Source: Curvularia sp. ZM96 (taxonomy: Eukaryota; Ascomycota; Dothideomycetes; Pleosporales; Pleosporaceae). From it: a DNA stretch of 64,000 nt. The notes under the pieces are model-generated. The model did no database searches. It worked only from the letters and a program-made list of their open reading frames with translations, and had not been told where the DNA came from. This document shows positions 11,738 through 23,393 of this stretch, one piece after another. The position numbers and the translations under genes are program-made. The stretch is from contig JAJGBQ010000002.1 of NCBI GenBank assembly GCA_022457065.1, forward strand, positions 1,612,001 through 1,676,000. Direction: 5' to 3'. Position 1 is the stretch's first letter; every line of letters starts with the position of its first letter.

Positions 11738-12182
11738 GATAGATCGTGCGTCTGCTATTCTGGCTTCTGGCTGGACAGTGTGTTTCCTAGAAGAGGAGAA
11801 AGTATAAAATGTCCCGAGAAGTTACATCACACGACGCTAGTGGTATCAGAGCCAATCGGAGCGTCCTTGTCTCCTACAGTGGGCCCCCTCCCTTCGCAGC
11901 TCTGGAGTGACATCCGTGTGAGTAGTATGTTGGCACACTATAGAGACTATGACATCCTGGAATTCATTCACCATGTCACGCCATGGGTGAAGGGCGTGCA
12001 CAGATGTACCTAGAGAACCACGCGCGTTGGTCGGGCGGCCTTAGCGCCAGCGTCATCGCATCCGCGCATCGACAGGGTTCCTGACCACAACGTTCGAAGA
12101 CACCTACACAGCGCAAGTCTTGATGCTGGCTCAAGTCATGTACTAGTCCCTCGGACGGGCTCTTGAATACACCACACTCGAC
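11738..12182. other. Divergent promoter region
   Basis: This 445-bp region lies between the start codons of the 172-residue protein (-) and the BRE4-like protein (+). I see no conserved element I can name. Confidence 0.45.
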
Positions 12183-15100
12183 ATGGATGGCGATACCTCG
12201 CAGAGCCCGGCACAGGGCCGCGCTCTACGACCCAGCGTAAGTCGCGTCTTGAGGCCTTGCCTTGGACGGGATGAATAGCTCACCATCCACTACAGATGCG
12301 GTCGGTAACCATGATCCAACCGAGGACTGGCGAACGCGTCAAGAGAGCCTTCACCTTGCGCAGATCCCGACACCGCCGCACCCGATCTTCCGAGATCCTG
12401 CTGGCACCAGGCCAGTTCGAGACCGAGAGATACCGCGAGATGAGCAGGAGTGAGCTACTCGGCGAGATGCTCAAGTACAAATACCGACAAGCCTGTGCAT
12501 ATGCGACGAGTCCGACCGGAATTGGCATACTGAAATGCTCGCTTGCCTATGTACTCGGGTCGTTGGCTACTTTTGTCCCAGCGATAGCTGCGTTGTTGGG
12601 CAGAAACGACGGCAAGCACATGGTCGCAACTATCACTGTGTACTTTCACCCGGCGCGCTCAGCGGGTAGCATGCTCGAGGCTGTCATGCTCGCGTTTGCT
12701 GCTTTCCTCTACGCCACTGTCGTATCCTTCTCGAGTATGGCCGTCTCTGCTTACTTTGGAAATAACGACCTTCTAGTAGTTGGGCATGTCATAGTTCTCA
12801 TTGTCTTCTGCGGAGGCGGTCTTGGCCTCGTCGGATGGACCAAACATAAACTTGGGAACCCGCTGGTTAACGTCGCCTGCTCCCTGACTTCGCTTGCCCT
12901 CATCACCATTTTGACCAAAGAAGGAGCTGTTCAAGCTGCTACATTCTCCTACGCCAAGATATGGCAGGTGCTGAAGATGATTATCATGGGCTGTACTGCA
13001 TCAGCAGCTGTTTCTCTCCTCGTAAAGCCAACGTCGGCGCGCAAGGAGTTCCGCGATACTTTTATCAAAACCACTGATGCCATGGCAGAGATGCTGAATG
13101 GCATCGCTCTCAGCTTCCTCTCCGGCTCTGAACAAGACCTCAAGAGTGACTCGTATGCCAAAGCCTCGGATCGACTCCAGACGGCATTCAAAACGCTAGT
13201 CAAGAATCTTGGAGAAGCAAAGTTTGAGCACTACGCATCGGGCACTGAAACAGAATACAAGATTAACGTCAAGCTGGTCAAATGCGTTGAGACGCTGATG
13301 CAGAGTCTAGGTGGATTGCGAAGCGCTGCCGAGACGCAATTCACATTGCTTGCGCAGTCAGAGGCTGGGGGTGCGAGTCTTCAAGCCATACCTACCAATG
13401 GAACGGTCACGTCTTCAATTTTTTCAGATCAGGCTATTTCGCAAAGTCCTCCTCAATTGTCTTCTCCTACTCTAAGACACTCGGATAGACGTGGTAGCGT
13501 TCTCGCCTGCATCGACGAATTGCCCGAAAGCTCTGCTGAAGCATCTGCAATCTGCTCACCTGCTGACTCCGACGACGAATCTAAACCGGGGAACCAGATC
13601 CTCGCTAGATCCATCAATCTTTCCAAAATGGACCTCACGCCTGCTGATATATTCTCGGTTTTCATAGCTCAGTTGGGTCCACCAATGGTAAGTCAGATGA
13701 TTTGAATTTGCCTGCTCTACTGACCATAACAGAAATCGCTTGCATATACCTTACGTGAAGTCCTGTCTGAACTACCCTTTGGACCCGGCCCAGAGTATAA
13801 CATGGCAATCAATGAGCATTTCCGTCACAGCCTCGTTGATGCCAAGGCTCTGTTCTCAGAGGCGAGGCGAGATGCTCTTTCTGGTATATATACAAACAAG
13901 ATACCAAAAAAGGCCAGCTCGGCAGAAATTGCAGCCGACTTTGAAGAAGTCGCCGCAAGCTGCGGGCATTTCAGTTCGTCATTGATCGACTTCGCTGAAG
14001 ACATGGTGGGGTTCCTAGACATTCTTGAGGAGCTAAAGGCCAATGTCATCCGCTATCCCCGGCAGAGAACGTACACCTGGCTCAAGTTTTGGCAGAAGCG
14101 ACAAAACAAGAGTAGTTCTGGCGATGACACGGATATGACCCATATGAACCGAGATGCAGACCTCGAGACAGTCGGGGGTTCGCGCGAGATCCACAATCCC
14201 ATTTACCGAAAATCAACCCGTGGAGATCCATACAAGCCGGAAAACGAACAGCCGTTGTCTTATCGTATATGGACATCGCTAGCCGTGTTTCGAAGGGACG
14301 ATCTCAAATATGCTGTCAAAGTTGGAATTGGTGCAGTCCTCTGGGCTATGTGGTCCTTCATCCAATCGACAAGGGCATTTTACAGCACATGGCGTGGCGA
14401 GTGGGGTCTGTTGTCATACATGTTGGTTTGCTCCATGACAATAGGCGCTTCCAATACCACGGGATATCAGCGATTTGCTGGTACCTGCCTGGGTGCCGTG
14501 TTAGCAATCGCTGCATGGATCGCAGCTGATGAACACGCTTTCCTTCTAGGCTTTTTCGGTTGGCTTATCTCCCTGTTCTGTTTCTACATCATCGTCGGCA
14601 AAGGAAAGGGACCCATGGGTCGTTTCATCTTACTAACCTATAACCTCTCAGCGCTTTATGCCTATTCTCTTTCCGTTAAGGACGACGATGATGACGATGA
14701 TGAGGGTGGCATCTCACCTGAAATATGGGAGATTGTACTTCACCGGGTGGTTGCTGTCATGGTTGGCTGCCTTTGGGGTATCATCATAACAAGGATAATA
14801 TGGCCGATCTCAGCACGCCGGAAACTCAAAAAAGGCACATCCTTGTTGTGGCTAAAGATGGGCTTGATTTGGAAACGCGGACCGCTCAAAACCGTCCTGG
14901 AATCCAACGAGCGCACAAGCCGAACACACTCGTTCATGTCTGAGCGCGAAGAGCTTGAACTTCGGAGGTATCTATCTCATCTGGAGGCGTTGCGTGTAGC
15001 AGCCGCTGCAGAATTTGAGCTCAGGGGACCGTTCCCTAACAAGAGTTTCCAAATTATCCTCGGCGCGACGAGTCATCTGCTAGACAGCTTTCACGCAATG

Positions 15101-15580
15101 AACGTCGTCATACTGAGAGAGTTGAAGGCGTCGGATGGCGAAAAGGAAGCCTTGCGATATACAAAGAAAGAATGGACCGAGCTGAGTTGGCGCATCAGTC
15201 ATCTGTTCTCAGGTATGTCCCAGGCTTAGTGGAAATTTGGATCAAAGGCTGACAGACCACAGTCATGGCTTCCTCTATGAAGCTAGCATACCCGCTCAAT
15301 GACGTCCTACCTAACATCGAGCACACGCGTGACCGGTTGCTTGCAAAGGTCTTCGACTTCCGGCAGCACGATGTGGGTAAGACGGCAGCCGCAGCCGAAG
15401 ACTACGAGTTGCTTTATGCTTATGGTAAGTCCTTTGAGCCTGTTTTTGAGTTTGGTCGTTGTTATTGACACTACCGCAGCATTGGTGAGTGGACAGCTTG
15501 CACATGATCTTAATATCATTGGACAAGAAATTGAGAAGCTCTATGGTGTGTTGAGCGAGGAGGACCTGAAACTACAGTAA
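12183..15580 (+). CDS. BRE4/ArAE-type membrane protein (ER transporter-like, DUF2421 family)
   Basis: Five exons (12183-12236, 12296-13687, 13733-15212, 15263-15424, 15480-15580) encode 1062 residues. The layout matches fungal proteins annotated as putative ER transporters: an N-terminal six-helix aromatic-acid-exporter-like module (ArAE_2_N), a long cytosolic segment, a second hydrophobic bundle and a C-terminal DUF2421-type region. Hydrophobic segments are clear at GILKCSLAYVLGSLATFVPA, VVGHVIVLIVF and LVNVACSLTSLALITIL in the first half. In the second half they occur around AVLAIAAWIA, HAFLLGFFGWLISLFCFYII and VVAVMVGCLWGIIITRI. Yeast BRE4 mutants are brefeldin A sensitive; no substrate is established. 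A run of Asp (DDDDDDDE) lies in a loop of the second bundle. All four introns are 45-59 nt. The first exon has only 18 codons. Confidence 0.85.
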
Positions 15581-16325
15581 GACTTATTAATATGCCACTG
15601 GAGTAAAAGTTCGTTTCTTGTATGTTGTTAGGTACGTTCACTGTTACCGTGAGTAAGCTTGTACTGCGATGAGGTCCCGTTTAAACTAGCGCGCGATGAT
15701 GGCAAAATGACTCATTATGTGACATGTGTACACGGTATCGTGATGCTTAGAGTTGGGGCTAATGAATACCATACACCAATCACTATGCACACAGCAAGTT
15801 GCTCTTTTCACGTGCTTGCGTGAAGTTGAACGATGACTGGGGGCGTCTTGAGGCAAGGATATCGTTTACTGTCAGCGTTTGGCCATCAGTGGTGGAAGAT
15901 GTGTCAATGACATTTGTGCCCTCACTTCCTAGAGAGAGTTGTACAATACCACCTTCAGATGCAGTGCGGCGCCATGACAGGAAGTGCAATTGCTGCAATG
16001 TTGATTTATGGATATTTTTAGATTTCATGTCCATTGGCACAGAGTTGGTCGTGTGAAGAGAGTGCACGAGACTTCCTGAACGAAGACTAGTAAACTACGT
16101 GCGTGCATCTAGTATACTGAGCAGCACCATTACCATCCATGCGGTCAGCCTCCATATGGTGCATCGCTCATACGTGTTGTGGGGTGGGAAATTGGCTAGT
16201 CGTCACGTGACTGGCTTGGCGCTCTAAGCGATCACGCACCTGGCGTTTTGGAAATTGTTCTGCGCACCTTCCAGCTTCAACAACGGTAAGTCGACAACGG
16301 ACCACGGACGACAACAACATCGAAA
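15581..16325. other. Intergenic region upstream of eL19
   Basis: This 745-bp spacer carries two CACGTG cores, at 15809-15814 and inside the palindrome at 16202-16211. The second is about 115 bp upstream of the eL19 start. No gene is seen. Confidence 0.5.
16202..16211. promoter_or_regulatory. Palindromic CACGTG (E-box / Cbf1-type) site upstream of eL19
   Basis: gtcacgtgac is a perfect 10-bp palindrome about 115 bp before the eL19 initiation codon. Cbf1-type bHLH factors bind this core, and Cbf1 has been linked to ribosomal protein genes in Candida albicans. Its use here is inferred. Confidence 0.4.
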
Positions 16326-17261
16326 ATGTAAGGATCCCCGACTGAACATCCTCGAGCACTGCTTCGAAGAGCAAACCCGCACCCGCTACACACCTGGCAC
16401 CTCGCAGTCGTGCCTCTGAGGCGCTCGAGGGGTGGCGAACCCCTCTTTCGACGACAGCATGCTCCGTCGCCAACATGCGCACAAATGATCAAAATACTGA
16501 CATGAATCGTTTCACAGGGTCAACCTCCGCACTCAGAAGCGCCTCGCGGCCTCCGTGGTCGGTTGCGGCAAGCGCAAGATCTGGCTTGACCCCAACGAGG
16601 TCAGCGAAATCGCCAACGCCAACTCCCGCCAGACTGTCCGCAAGCTCGTTCAGGATGGCCTCATCATCCGCAAGCCCGTCACCATGCACTCTCGTGCCCG
16701 CGCCCGGGAGCTGACCGCCGCCCGACGAATTGGCCGACACCGTGGTTTCGGTAAGAGGAAGGGTACCAAGGACGCTCGTATGCCAAGGTATGCAATCACC
16801 TTGCCTTTTTGACGCTGGATCTGGGAACGAGGAAGCGTCGTGGGATGTTCCCGGCAACGAAAAACCGTTCACTAACGCGGATGTGTGCAGCCAAATCGTC
16901 TGGATGCGCCGTCTCCGTGTCCTCCGCCGTCTCCTCGTCAAGTACCGCGCCGCCGGCAAGATCGACAAGCACCTCTACCACGAGCTCTACCTCCTCTCCA
17001 AGGGTAACACCTTCAAGCACAAGCGTGCTCTCGTTGAACACGTATGTTGCCCATGACATCATGACTATGTCAAGTTCCCCCCGCTCCATGTTCGGTAACT
17101 AATGTGCACTGCAGATCCACAAGGCCAAGGCTGAGAAGGCCCGCGAGAGGCTCATCAAGGAGGAGATGGACGCCAAGCGTGCGAAGACCAAGGCGGCTCG
17201 CGAGAGGAGGCAGGAGCGTATCCAGCAGAAGCGTCAGGCTCAGCTGGGCGACGAGGAGTAA
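16326..17261 (+). CDS. rpl19: 60S ribosomal protein eL19 (L19)
   Basis: Four exons give 189 residues: 16326-16327 (only AT of the start codon), 16518-16787, 16891-17041 and 17115-17261. The first coding exon is two bases long: AT, then a 190-nt intron starting GTAAGG, then G completing ATG and reading MVNLRTQKRLAASVVGCGKR. No other ATG fits the conserved eL19 N-terminus. Family hallmarks include KIWLDPNEVSEIANANSR, HRGFGKRKGTKDARMP, SQIVWMRRLRVLRRLL and the long basic C-terminal helix ending QAQLGDEE. The protein sits on the large subunit and helps form the intersubunit bridge region. All introns keep frame. The gene is convergent with spt3 downstream. Confidence 0.97.
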
Positions 17262-17747
17262 AGAAGGGATGTCATGATGAACACCTGGCGTGGGTCTTTT
17301 CAAGGTTAAAGGAGGGCGTCATTCTCCTTTTTATCTGGGCATATGCGGTCATGTTTCATGTTACGTCTGCGAAGGACTACTTTCTCCATGCATACTCGAC
17401 CGACAAGGATGCCCTCCACTCTGATTTTCGATGCTATGAATGTACCAAAAATAACAAGGGATATGAGCATCGGCATTAGAAACCAGTAGTCAATCTTGGA
17501 GTTGGTCTGCTTTGATTTACGGAACATGTCTTATGGCTTCTGTGAGACTATCTGGACCCTTTTACTACGTGCTCTAATAAACAAGCCGAGCGCGTCATTA
17601 TCTGAAGATCCCTTGACTGGTCGAATTTCCACATACCCCTGTCACAACTAAGTATACGTGCACATTTCCTATGCAGGGTATCCAAGAATCCCAACGCCCA
17701 ATATAAACGCCATGTCGACTCCCCAACTCCCTCGTCTCACCCTGTAT
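17262..17747. other. Convergent intergenic region, eL19 / spt3
   Basis: This 486-bp spacer lies between two stop codons and presumably holds both 3' UTRs. I see nothing else in it. Confidence 0.5.
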
Positions 17748-19321
17748 CTAGATCTGTATAGTGTTAGCGTAGACTCTTGTGCCGACATGGCTCAGGCAGC
17801 TCACCAATTTCAGGGCTCCTCTATGCACGCCCCTTGTGAAGTTGAGCATGGCCTTTGCCTTGTTGTTGCCTCTCTGAAGCCTCCTGTAAGCCTCTTGTAC
17901 ATGACTTGGCTGGACCGGTTCCCTGGCTTCTTCGGGAGGATCGAACAGACCCCTTTCTCTCTTCCTCTTGAGACGGTTCTGCTCCCCGCCATGGCTCTTC
18001 TTGTACAGGTCCTCTGCATCCTTGACCTTGAGTGCCTCCTCAGTGAGCGTCTGGACAATCTCGAACGTCAGGAAACCGAGAATATCGATGATATCGTCTG
18101 AAGGCTTAGAGTCTGTAATGAGGCCGAAGCCAGCCCATTCCTTGAAGCGTTTGCCTTTGCGGTAGGTGAAGGATGCCTGACGGCAATCAGACCAGTGAAC
18201 GTATTCCTCGCGTGTCATGTTCTTTGTGCGTTCGTCTGCATTCTTGAGACGTTGGAGGGTCGCGTAGTTCATTTCCTCTTCTTCCTCGTCTTCCACATCG
18301 TCTTTTTGGGGAGGGAACTCGGTGAAGAAGGATTGGACGTCCCAGACTAGATCGACTTTGGCTCGTTTGGCTTTCTTGGAGGCGTCGACGGGAGCTGCGC
18401 CAGGTCCACCTGCGCCAACTACGCCGGCTGCTATGTCTGCGTCTCCAGCTCCTACGTCGGCACCAGCATCGCCGCCTTTGTCGTCGGAGTCTTTTACGGA
18501 TCGACGAACGTCTTTCCACTGGAGAAAGTGGCGGAGGCGCGAGATTTTGGCTCTGTCATGGCGGATGAGCATGAAGAGGTCGTCAGTAGAAATGGACTTG
18601 GAACCACGGCGCGTTGCGAGAGCGGTGCATTCTCGCAACATGTGTTGTACTTGATCCTGTACAATCGACTCGATTAAGGTGGTCGTTTCTGGAGAAGGCT
18701 CACCGGTCTCTCCAGAGACGAACATCATCTGTGAAACAGTGAGATTGAGAATAGTTTCAAGCGGTGTAAGAATATAAAATGACGGGCTTGAAGAAGTCGA
18801 GGCGAAGAAGATGACGATGAAGCCATGGTGTTGGCGTGTTACAATGTAGGTAGAGATGTGAGGTTGGGTTGGGAAATAGGTGGGTGATATGAGTGCCTTG
18901 CATATTGTCGATTCGCTGCGCGGGAAGCTCATATACCGATATGCTAGGTGATAGGGAGAACGACAACGACAGTATGCTTTGTAGATGGACGCAAGCAATT
19001 AACCTAGCTTATTGCTAGTAGTTGCATCCCCCCCTTCACGAGACATAAGGGACGAATAAATTAGGTGAAGAAATGTTGGTAGAAGCGACAGCCGATATGC
19101 TGAAGATCCGTCTGCCTGTCGTGCTAGCAGGAACCATGGAAGACGCAAACAGAGCAGAGAACTGTGCCATGCCCTCCAATATATAAGTTCCTTCTCTTTT
19201 CACCAAAACCTCCCCATTAGAGGAAAACAGGGAAACAGAAAGATGACATGACTATAAAACGAGATGCACTAACCTGCTGGATCTCCGTCCGGTACTTCGC
19301 CATCTTATCCTTGTCTGACAT
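17748..19321 (-). CDS. spt3: SAGA subunit Spt3 (histone-fold, TBP-interacting)
   Basis: Spt3 carries two histone folds in one chain and helps SAGA deliver TBP to promoters. Exon 1 (19274-19321) encodes MSDKDKMAKYRTEIQQ. A long 545-nt intron follows, then exon 2 from 18728 with MMFVSGETGEPSPETT, matching the yeast EIQQMMFVSGE junction. The first histone fold includes TRRGSKSISTDDLFMLIRHD. The second is near SDDIIDILGFLTFEIVQTL, separated by an acidic and Ala/Gly-rich linker. Near the 3' end a likely 51-nt intron (17754-17804, donor GTGAGC, branch CTAAC, acceptor CAG) would turn the tail into LKLI-stop. It is a multiple of three with no in-frame stop, so reading through it gives a 17-residue longer C-terminus and the same stop codon. 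The gene diverges from dph5 across 312 bp. Confidence 0.95.
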
Positions 19322-19633
19322 GATGGCCGACTCTGTGCGTCCAAAGCTTCCAGAGTCATAAAACACGTGTCGCAGTGTCGATACAATTATCCAGTAAAAT
19401 ACGTAGGGTTTATCTAGCGTTGTGTCTGTCGGTAGGCGTGAATGAAGGCCAGGTTGCCGACGCGGTCTGCGGTCTACTAGCGTGATTTCAGAGGATGCTT
19501 GATGCGACGGCGCTAAGCCCAGACAGGCTCAGCCCTACGAGCAAAATGGACCCCGCCAACTTTTTGTGAATTTGGCGACATACCCCACCATCACAAACGA
19601 TTAATCCGCTGAACGCGTCAAGAATCGCCAAAC
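19322..19633. promoter_or_regulatory. Bidirectional promoter, spt3 / dph5
   Basis: Only 312 bp separate the two start codons. A CACGTG core at 19364-19369 lies 43 bp from the spt3 ATG. This spacer must drive both genes. Confidence 0.55.
19364..19369. promoter_or_regulatory. CACGTG core in the spt3/dph5 promoter
   Basis: aaacacgtgt gives an E-box/Cbf1-type core close to the spt3 start. It resembles the palindrome upstream of eL19. Function is inferred. Confidence 0.3.
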
Positions 19634-20604
19634 ATGCTGTACCTCGTGGGTCTCGGCTTGGCGGATGAGAAGGACATCACCGTCAAGGGTCTGGAGATTG
19701 TGAAGAAGGCAGAGCGGGTCTACCTTGAGGCGTACACAGCAGTGCTGCTAGTAGAGAAGGATGTGCTTGTGAGTGGAATATAGTGCCAAAAGATCAAGGG
19801 CTAGAAATCTAATTGGCACGGCAGTAGGAAGCTTTCTATGGCCGCGAAGTCATCATTGCGGACCGTGAAATGGTCGAGTCTTCAAGCGACGACATCCTCA
19901 AGGACGCCGACAAAGTCGATGTCGCATTCCTCGTAGTAGGAGATCCATTTGGGTACACATTTACCCCCTTCAGCCTTAGGAGTTGTGTCTGACAGTACGA
20001 TAGAGCGACCACGCACACCGACCTTGTCCTCCGTGCCCGCGAGCTCTCTATCCCTACGCGCTCAATTCCTAACGCCAGCATCCTCACCTCCATCGGCACC
20101 ACCGGCCTGCAACTCTACAACTTTGGACAGACCGTGTCTATGGTATTCTTCCTTGATAACTGGAAGCCGGCCTCCTTCTACGACCGCATCAAAGAGAATG
20201 TTACCATCGGCTTGCATACACTCGTGCTCCTGGATATCAAGGTCAAGGAACAGAGCCTGGAGAACATGGCAAGAGGACGCAAGATCTACGAGCCACCGCG
20301 ATACATGACAGTCGCTCAATGCGCGCAGCAAATGATAGAGATTGAAGAGGATGTTAAGAAAGAGGGTGCATACACAAGGGACAGTCTGGCTGTGGGCGTT
20401 GCAAGAGTTGGAGCAGAAGACCAGCAGATCGTTGCAGGCACACTGGCACAGCTTTGCGAGGCGGATCTGGGCAAGCCGCTGCACAGCCTGGTGCTATTGG
20501 GCAAACGAACACATGACCTCGAGAGGGACTTCCTTGAAGAGTTTGCCGTAGACAAGGAGAATTTCAAGGAGATTTGGAAGAGGGACTACGAAGGCAAGGC
20601 ATGA
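19634..20604 (+). CDS. dph5: Diphthine methyl ester synthase Dph5
   Basis: Dph5 is the cytosolic SAM-dependent methyltransferase that methylates the modified histidine of elongation factor 2 in diphthamide synthesis. Three exons (19634-19768, 19828-19952, 20004-20604) encode 286 residues, close to the usual 285-300. The tetrapyrrole-methylase fold is clear: MLYLVGLGLADEKDIT at the N-terminus, FLVVGDPFGATTHTDL for the SAM site, and IPNASILTSIGTTGLQLYNF, a Dph5 signature. The second intron uses acceptor ACGATAG, not the earlier GACAG, because only the later one keeps the conserved GDPFGATTHTDL in frame. The start ATG is the only one before the conserved VGLGL strand. Confidence 0.97.
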
Positions 20605-21083
20605 AAAGGACTAGCTGGTGTTAATTTTGACCCATCGGGTGAATATACTGATATTTGGCTATGTAGTACTGCCTTCAGAAATGGATTTGCCTCTGGCGGG
20701 TTATTCCATGCATTAATTCTCACAGCTTTGCATACAGCCCTCTATCCCAATCACCTTTGCTATCATCTAAGTTCAACTACAATCGCTTATACTCCCCTTT
20801 TTCTCCATTCTTTTCATCGGGTTTTGGTCTATGATCTTGGTTCTTTGCATGCATTCGACTATTCGACGTATTCCTAGCTACTGGAACATAATGCCTGTAG
20901 AATGAGGATACGGTAGCGAGATATTTTTGCTAACCCTGTTAGGCATCGTGGTGGAATGAAAGTAATATTCGCTGACGTCACACTTCATCACCATTGGTCG
21001 ATCTTACACCAATACCACAGCTGTTACACTAACTCCATACTAACACCCCTCCTCCGGCTGTTCCGGTCCGGCACTTCAGCGGC
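20605..21083. other. Intergenic region, dph5 to GH15 gene
   Basis: This 479-bp region should hold the dph5 3' UTR and the promoter of the next gene. No other feature seen. Confidence 0.45.
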
Positions 21084-23393
21084 ATGTCAAGGCCCAGCAT
21101 CGACAAAACAGATCCCAGTTCGCCTGGTGGGAAGCTCCTCCAGGATATCATCAATACCCATACATCCCGCACACCTTTGCCCTTGGGTGGATATAGCGGT
21201 ACCGAGCTATACCGAGAGCACAGCAATAAAGAAGAAAAGATGCAAGATTCGAAGAGCTATAAGACAGGCGCGGGCGGGTCAAGCTCGAGACGTACAGCGA
21301 ATGGGTACATGCCCATTGAAGACTATGGGTTGATTGGAAACATGCGGACTTGTGCGATGGTTGCTATTGATGGTGGCATCGACTACATGTGTTGGCCGCA
21401 TTTTGACTCGCCATCTGTCTTTTGCCGGATTCTTGACAAAGAGAAGGGCGGCCATTTTACCATAGGCCCGACGAGCGACGATTTTTGTACTACGAAACAA
21501 CAATACCTCCCTGCGAGCAACATTCTCCAGACGCGCTACTTGAAAGAAGAGGGCGTCATGAATGTTGTAGATTTCTTTCCGAGGCCAAATGACAAGAACT
21601 GGGATGCTCAGTTCCACGCCAATGTCATCGCGAGTGAGCATACTGGAAATGTGCCCGAGCGTCCGGATCTGAAGAAATGGCTCGTAAGGCGCGTGGAATG
21701 CATGCGGGGTTCTGTCGAGGTGAGCGTCCAGGTATTTCCTGCGTTCAACTATGCCCAAGACAAGCACACCACCGAGATCGCCGACCTAGGCAAGGCTTCA
21801 CGAGGACATGCCTCACAGCGCGTGACCTTCAGATCCAAAGATTTGTCCCTGGAATTGAACGTCACCATCGACTGTGGTGATGAGCCAGAGATATCATGTC
21901 CAAGGGTGGTCTTTGAGAAGACGCCAGAGCCTCAGAACTTGGGCGATGGTGTTACGGCTACTTTTACTTTGGCCGAGGGACAAGCTGTATCCTTCATCCT
22001 GCGCGATGCGGACGACCACAAACCGGACGTCATCGAAACCAACCAGGTCAGTGAGTTGCAGCAAAGTACTCACAAGTATTGGGCTCGATGGATCCAGCAA
22101 AGCAGGTATGCGGGCCGATGGGAAGAGGTCGTTACAAGGAGCCTACTTCTCCTGAAGATGTTGACATTCGAGCCAAGTGGAGCAATTGTTGCTGCACCGA
22201 CGTTTTCTCTGCCCGAAGACTTTGGAGGTATGTGATTCCCAAAGAGATGAAGCAAGTGCTGATAGAATATAGGCTCGCGCAACTGGGACTATCGCTACTC
22301 ATGGGTCCGGGATGCGTCTTTCACAATATACATCTTCCTTCGTATGGGTTTCAGCAACGAAGCCGAAGCATACGTTAGCTATATTTTCCAGCGCGTCAAG
22401 GAGGCAAAAGCACGGCACGGAGCCCTTCCAATCATGTTTAGTATCCATGGAGCCAGCGACCTGCCGGAACTTGAGCTTCCGCACTTGGAAGGTTATAGAG
22501 CGAGCCAGCCCGTCCGGATTGGAAACGGTGCAGCCTCGCACATACAGCTCGACATATACGGTGAATTGATGGATGGAATCTACCTTGTGAACAGATTCGG
22601 GCGCCCAATTTCGTATGACCAGTGGCTCTCTGTGCGGGAGATTGCAGACTATGTCTGCACCATCTGGAAAGAGCCGGACATGTCAATCTGGGAAGTTCGT
22701 GGCATGAAGCAGAACTTTGTGTATAGCAAAATGATGCTGTGGGTCGCGCTTGACCGAGCATTACGCCTTGCCGATAAGAGGAGTTTCCCGTGCCCGCACC
22801 GAGCAGAGTGGTACCGAGTTCGCGACGAGATCTACGAGGAGATCATGGAGAAGGGCTACAACTCAGAGCTGGAGTGCTTTGTCCAGAGCTACGAGTCGCG
22901 TGACATTCTGGACTCTGCCGTACTAATTGCACCTCTAGTCTTTTTCATAGCGCCAACGGACCCTCGGTTCCTCAAGACGCTGGACCGCATACTCAAACCC
23001 CCTGAGAAGGGTGGCTTGACTAGCACTGGCCTAGTTTTCAGGTACAACCACGCGCTTAGTGATGATGGCGTAGGGGGTCAGGAAGGAAGTTTCTCCATGT
23101 GTACTTTTTGGTTGGTTGAAGCACTGACAAGAGTAAGCGCTACAGCCCCTTAGCACCGTTTTGCTCGTGTATGTGTCTAACAATTACAGGCTGGTGCGTA
23201 CGACGAGAAATATCTTTTGCAAGCCGTCACTATCTTTGAGAGCATGTTGAGTTTTGGAAATCATCTACACATCTTCTCCGAAGAGATTGCGCGTTCAGGG
23301 GAACAGCTGGGCAATACTCCACAGGCGTTTAGCCATCTGGCATTGATCTCGGCGGCATTCAATTTGAACAAGACCTTGAGCAGCCGGCGTTAA
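21084..23393 (+). CDS. Glycoside hydrolase family 15-like protein (glucoamylase/trehalase-like), no signal peptide
   Basis: Three exons (21084-22227, 22273-23132, 23190-23393) encode 735 residues. After a Ser/Lys-rich leader of about 70 residues comes the domain start YMPIEDYGLIGNMRTCAMVA, then DGGIDYMCWPHFDSPSVF, typical of the beta-sandwich domain of GH15 proteins outside the classic secreted glucoamylases. The alpha/alpha-barrel follows, with SRNWDYRYSWVRDASFTIY across the first splice junction, the usual GH15 substrate-site region, and EEIARSGEQLGNTPQAFSHL near the end. No signal peptide or starch-binding domain is present, so an intracellular role is likely. The substrate cannot be told from sequence; related proteins include trehalases and glucoamylases. 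The introns (45 and 57 nt) keep frame. Confidence 0.92.
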
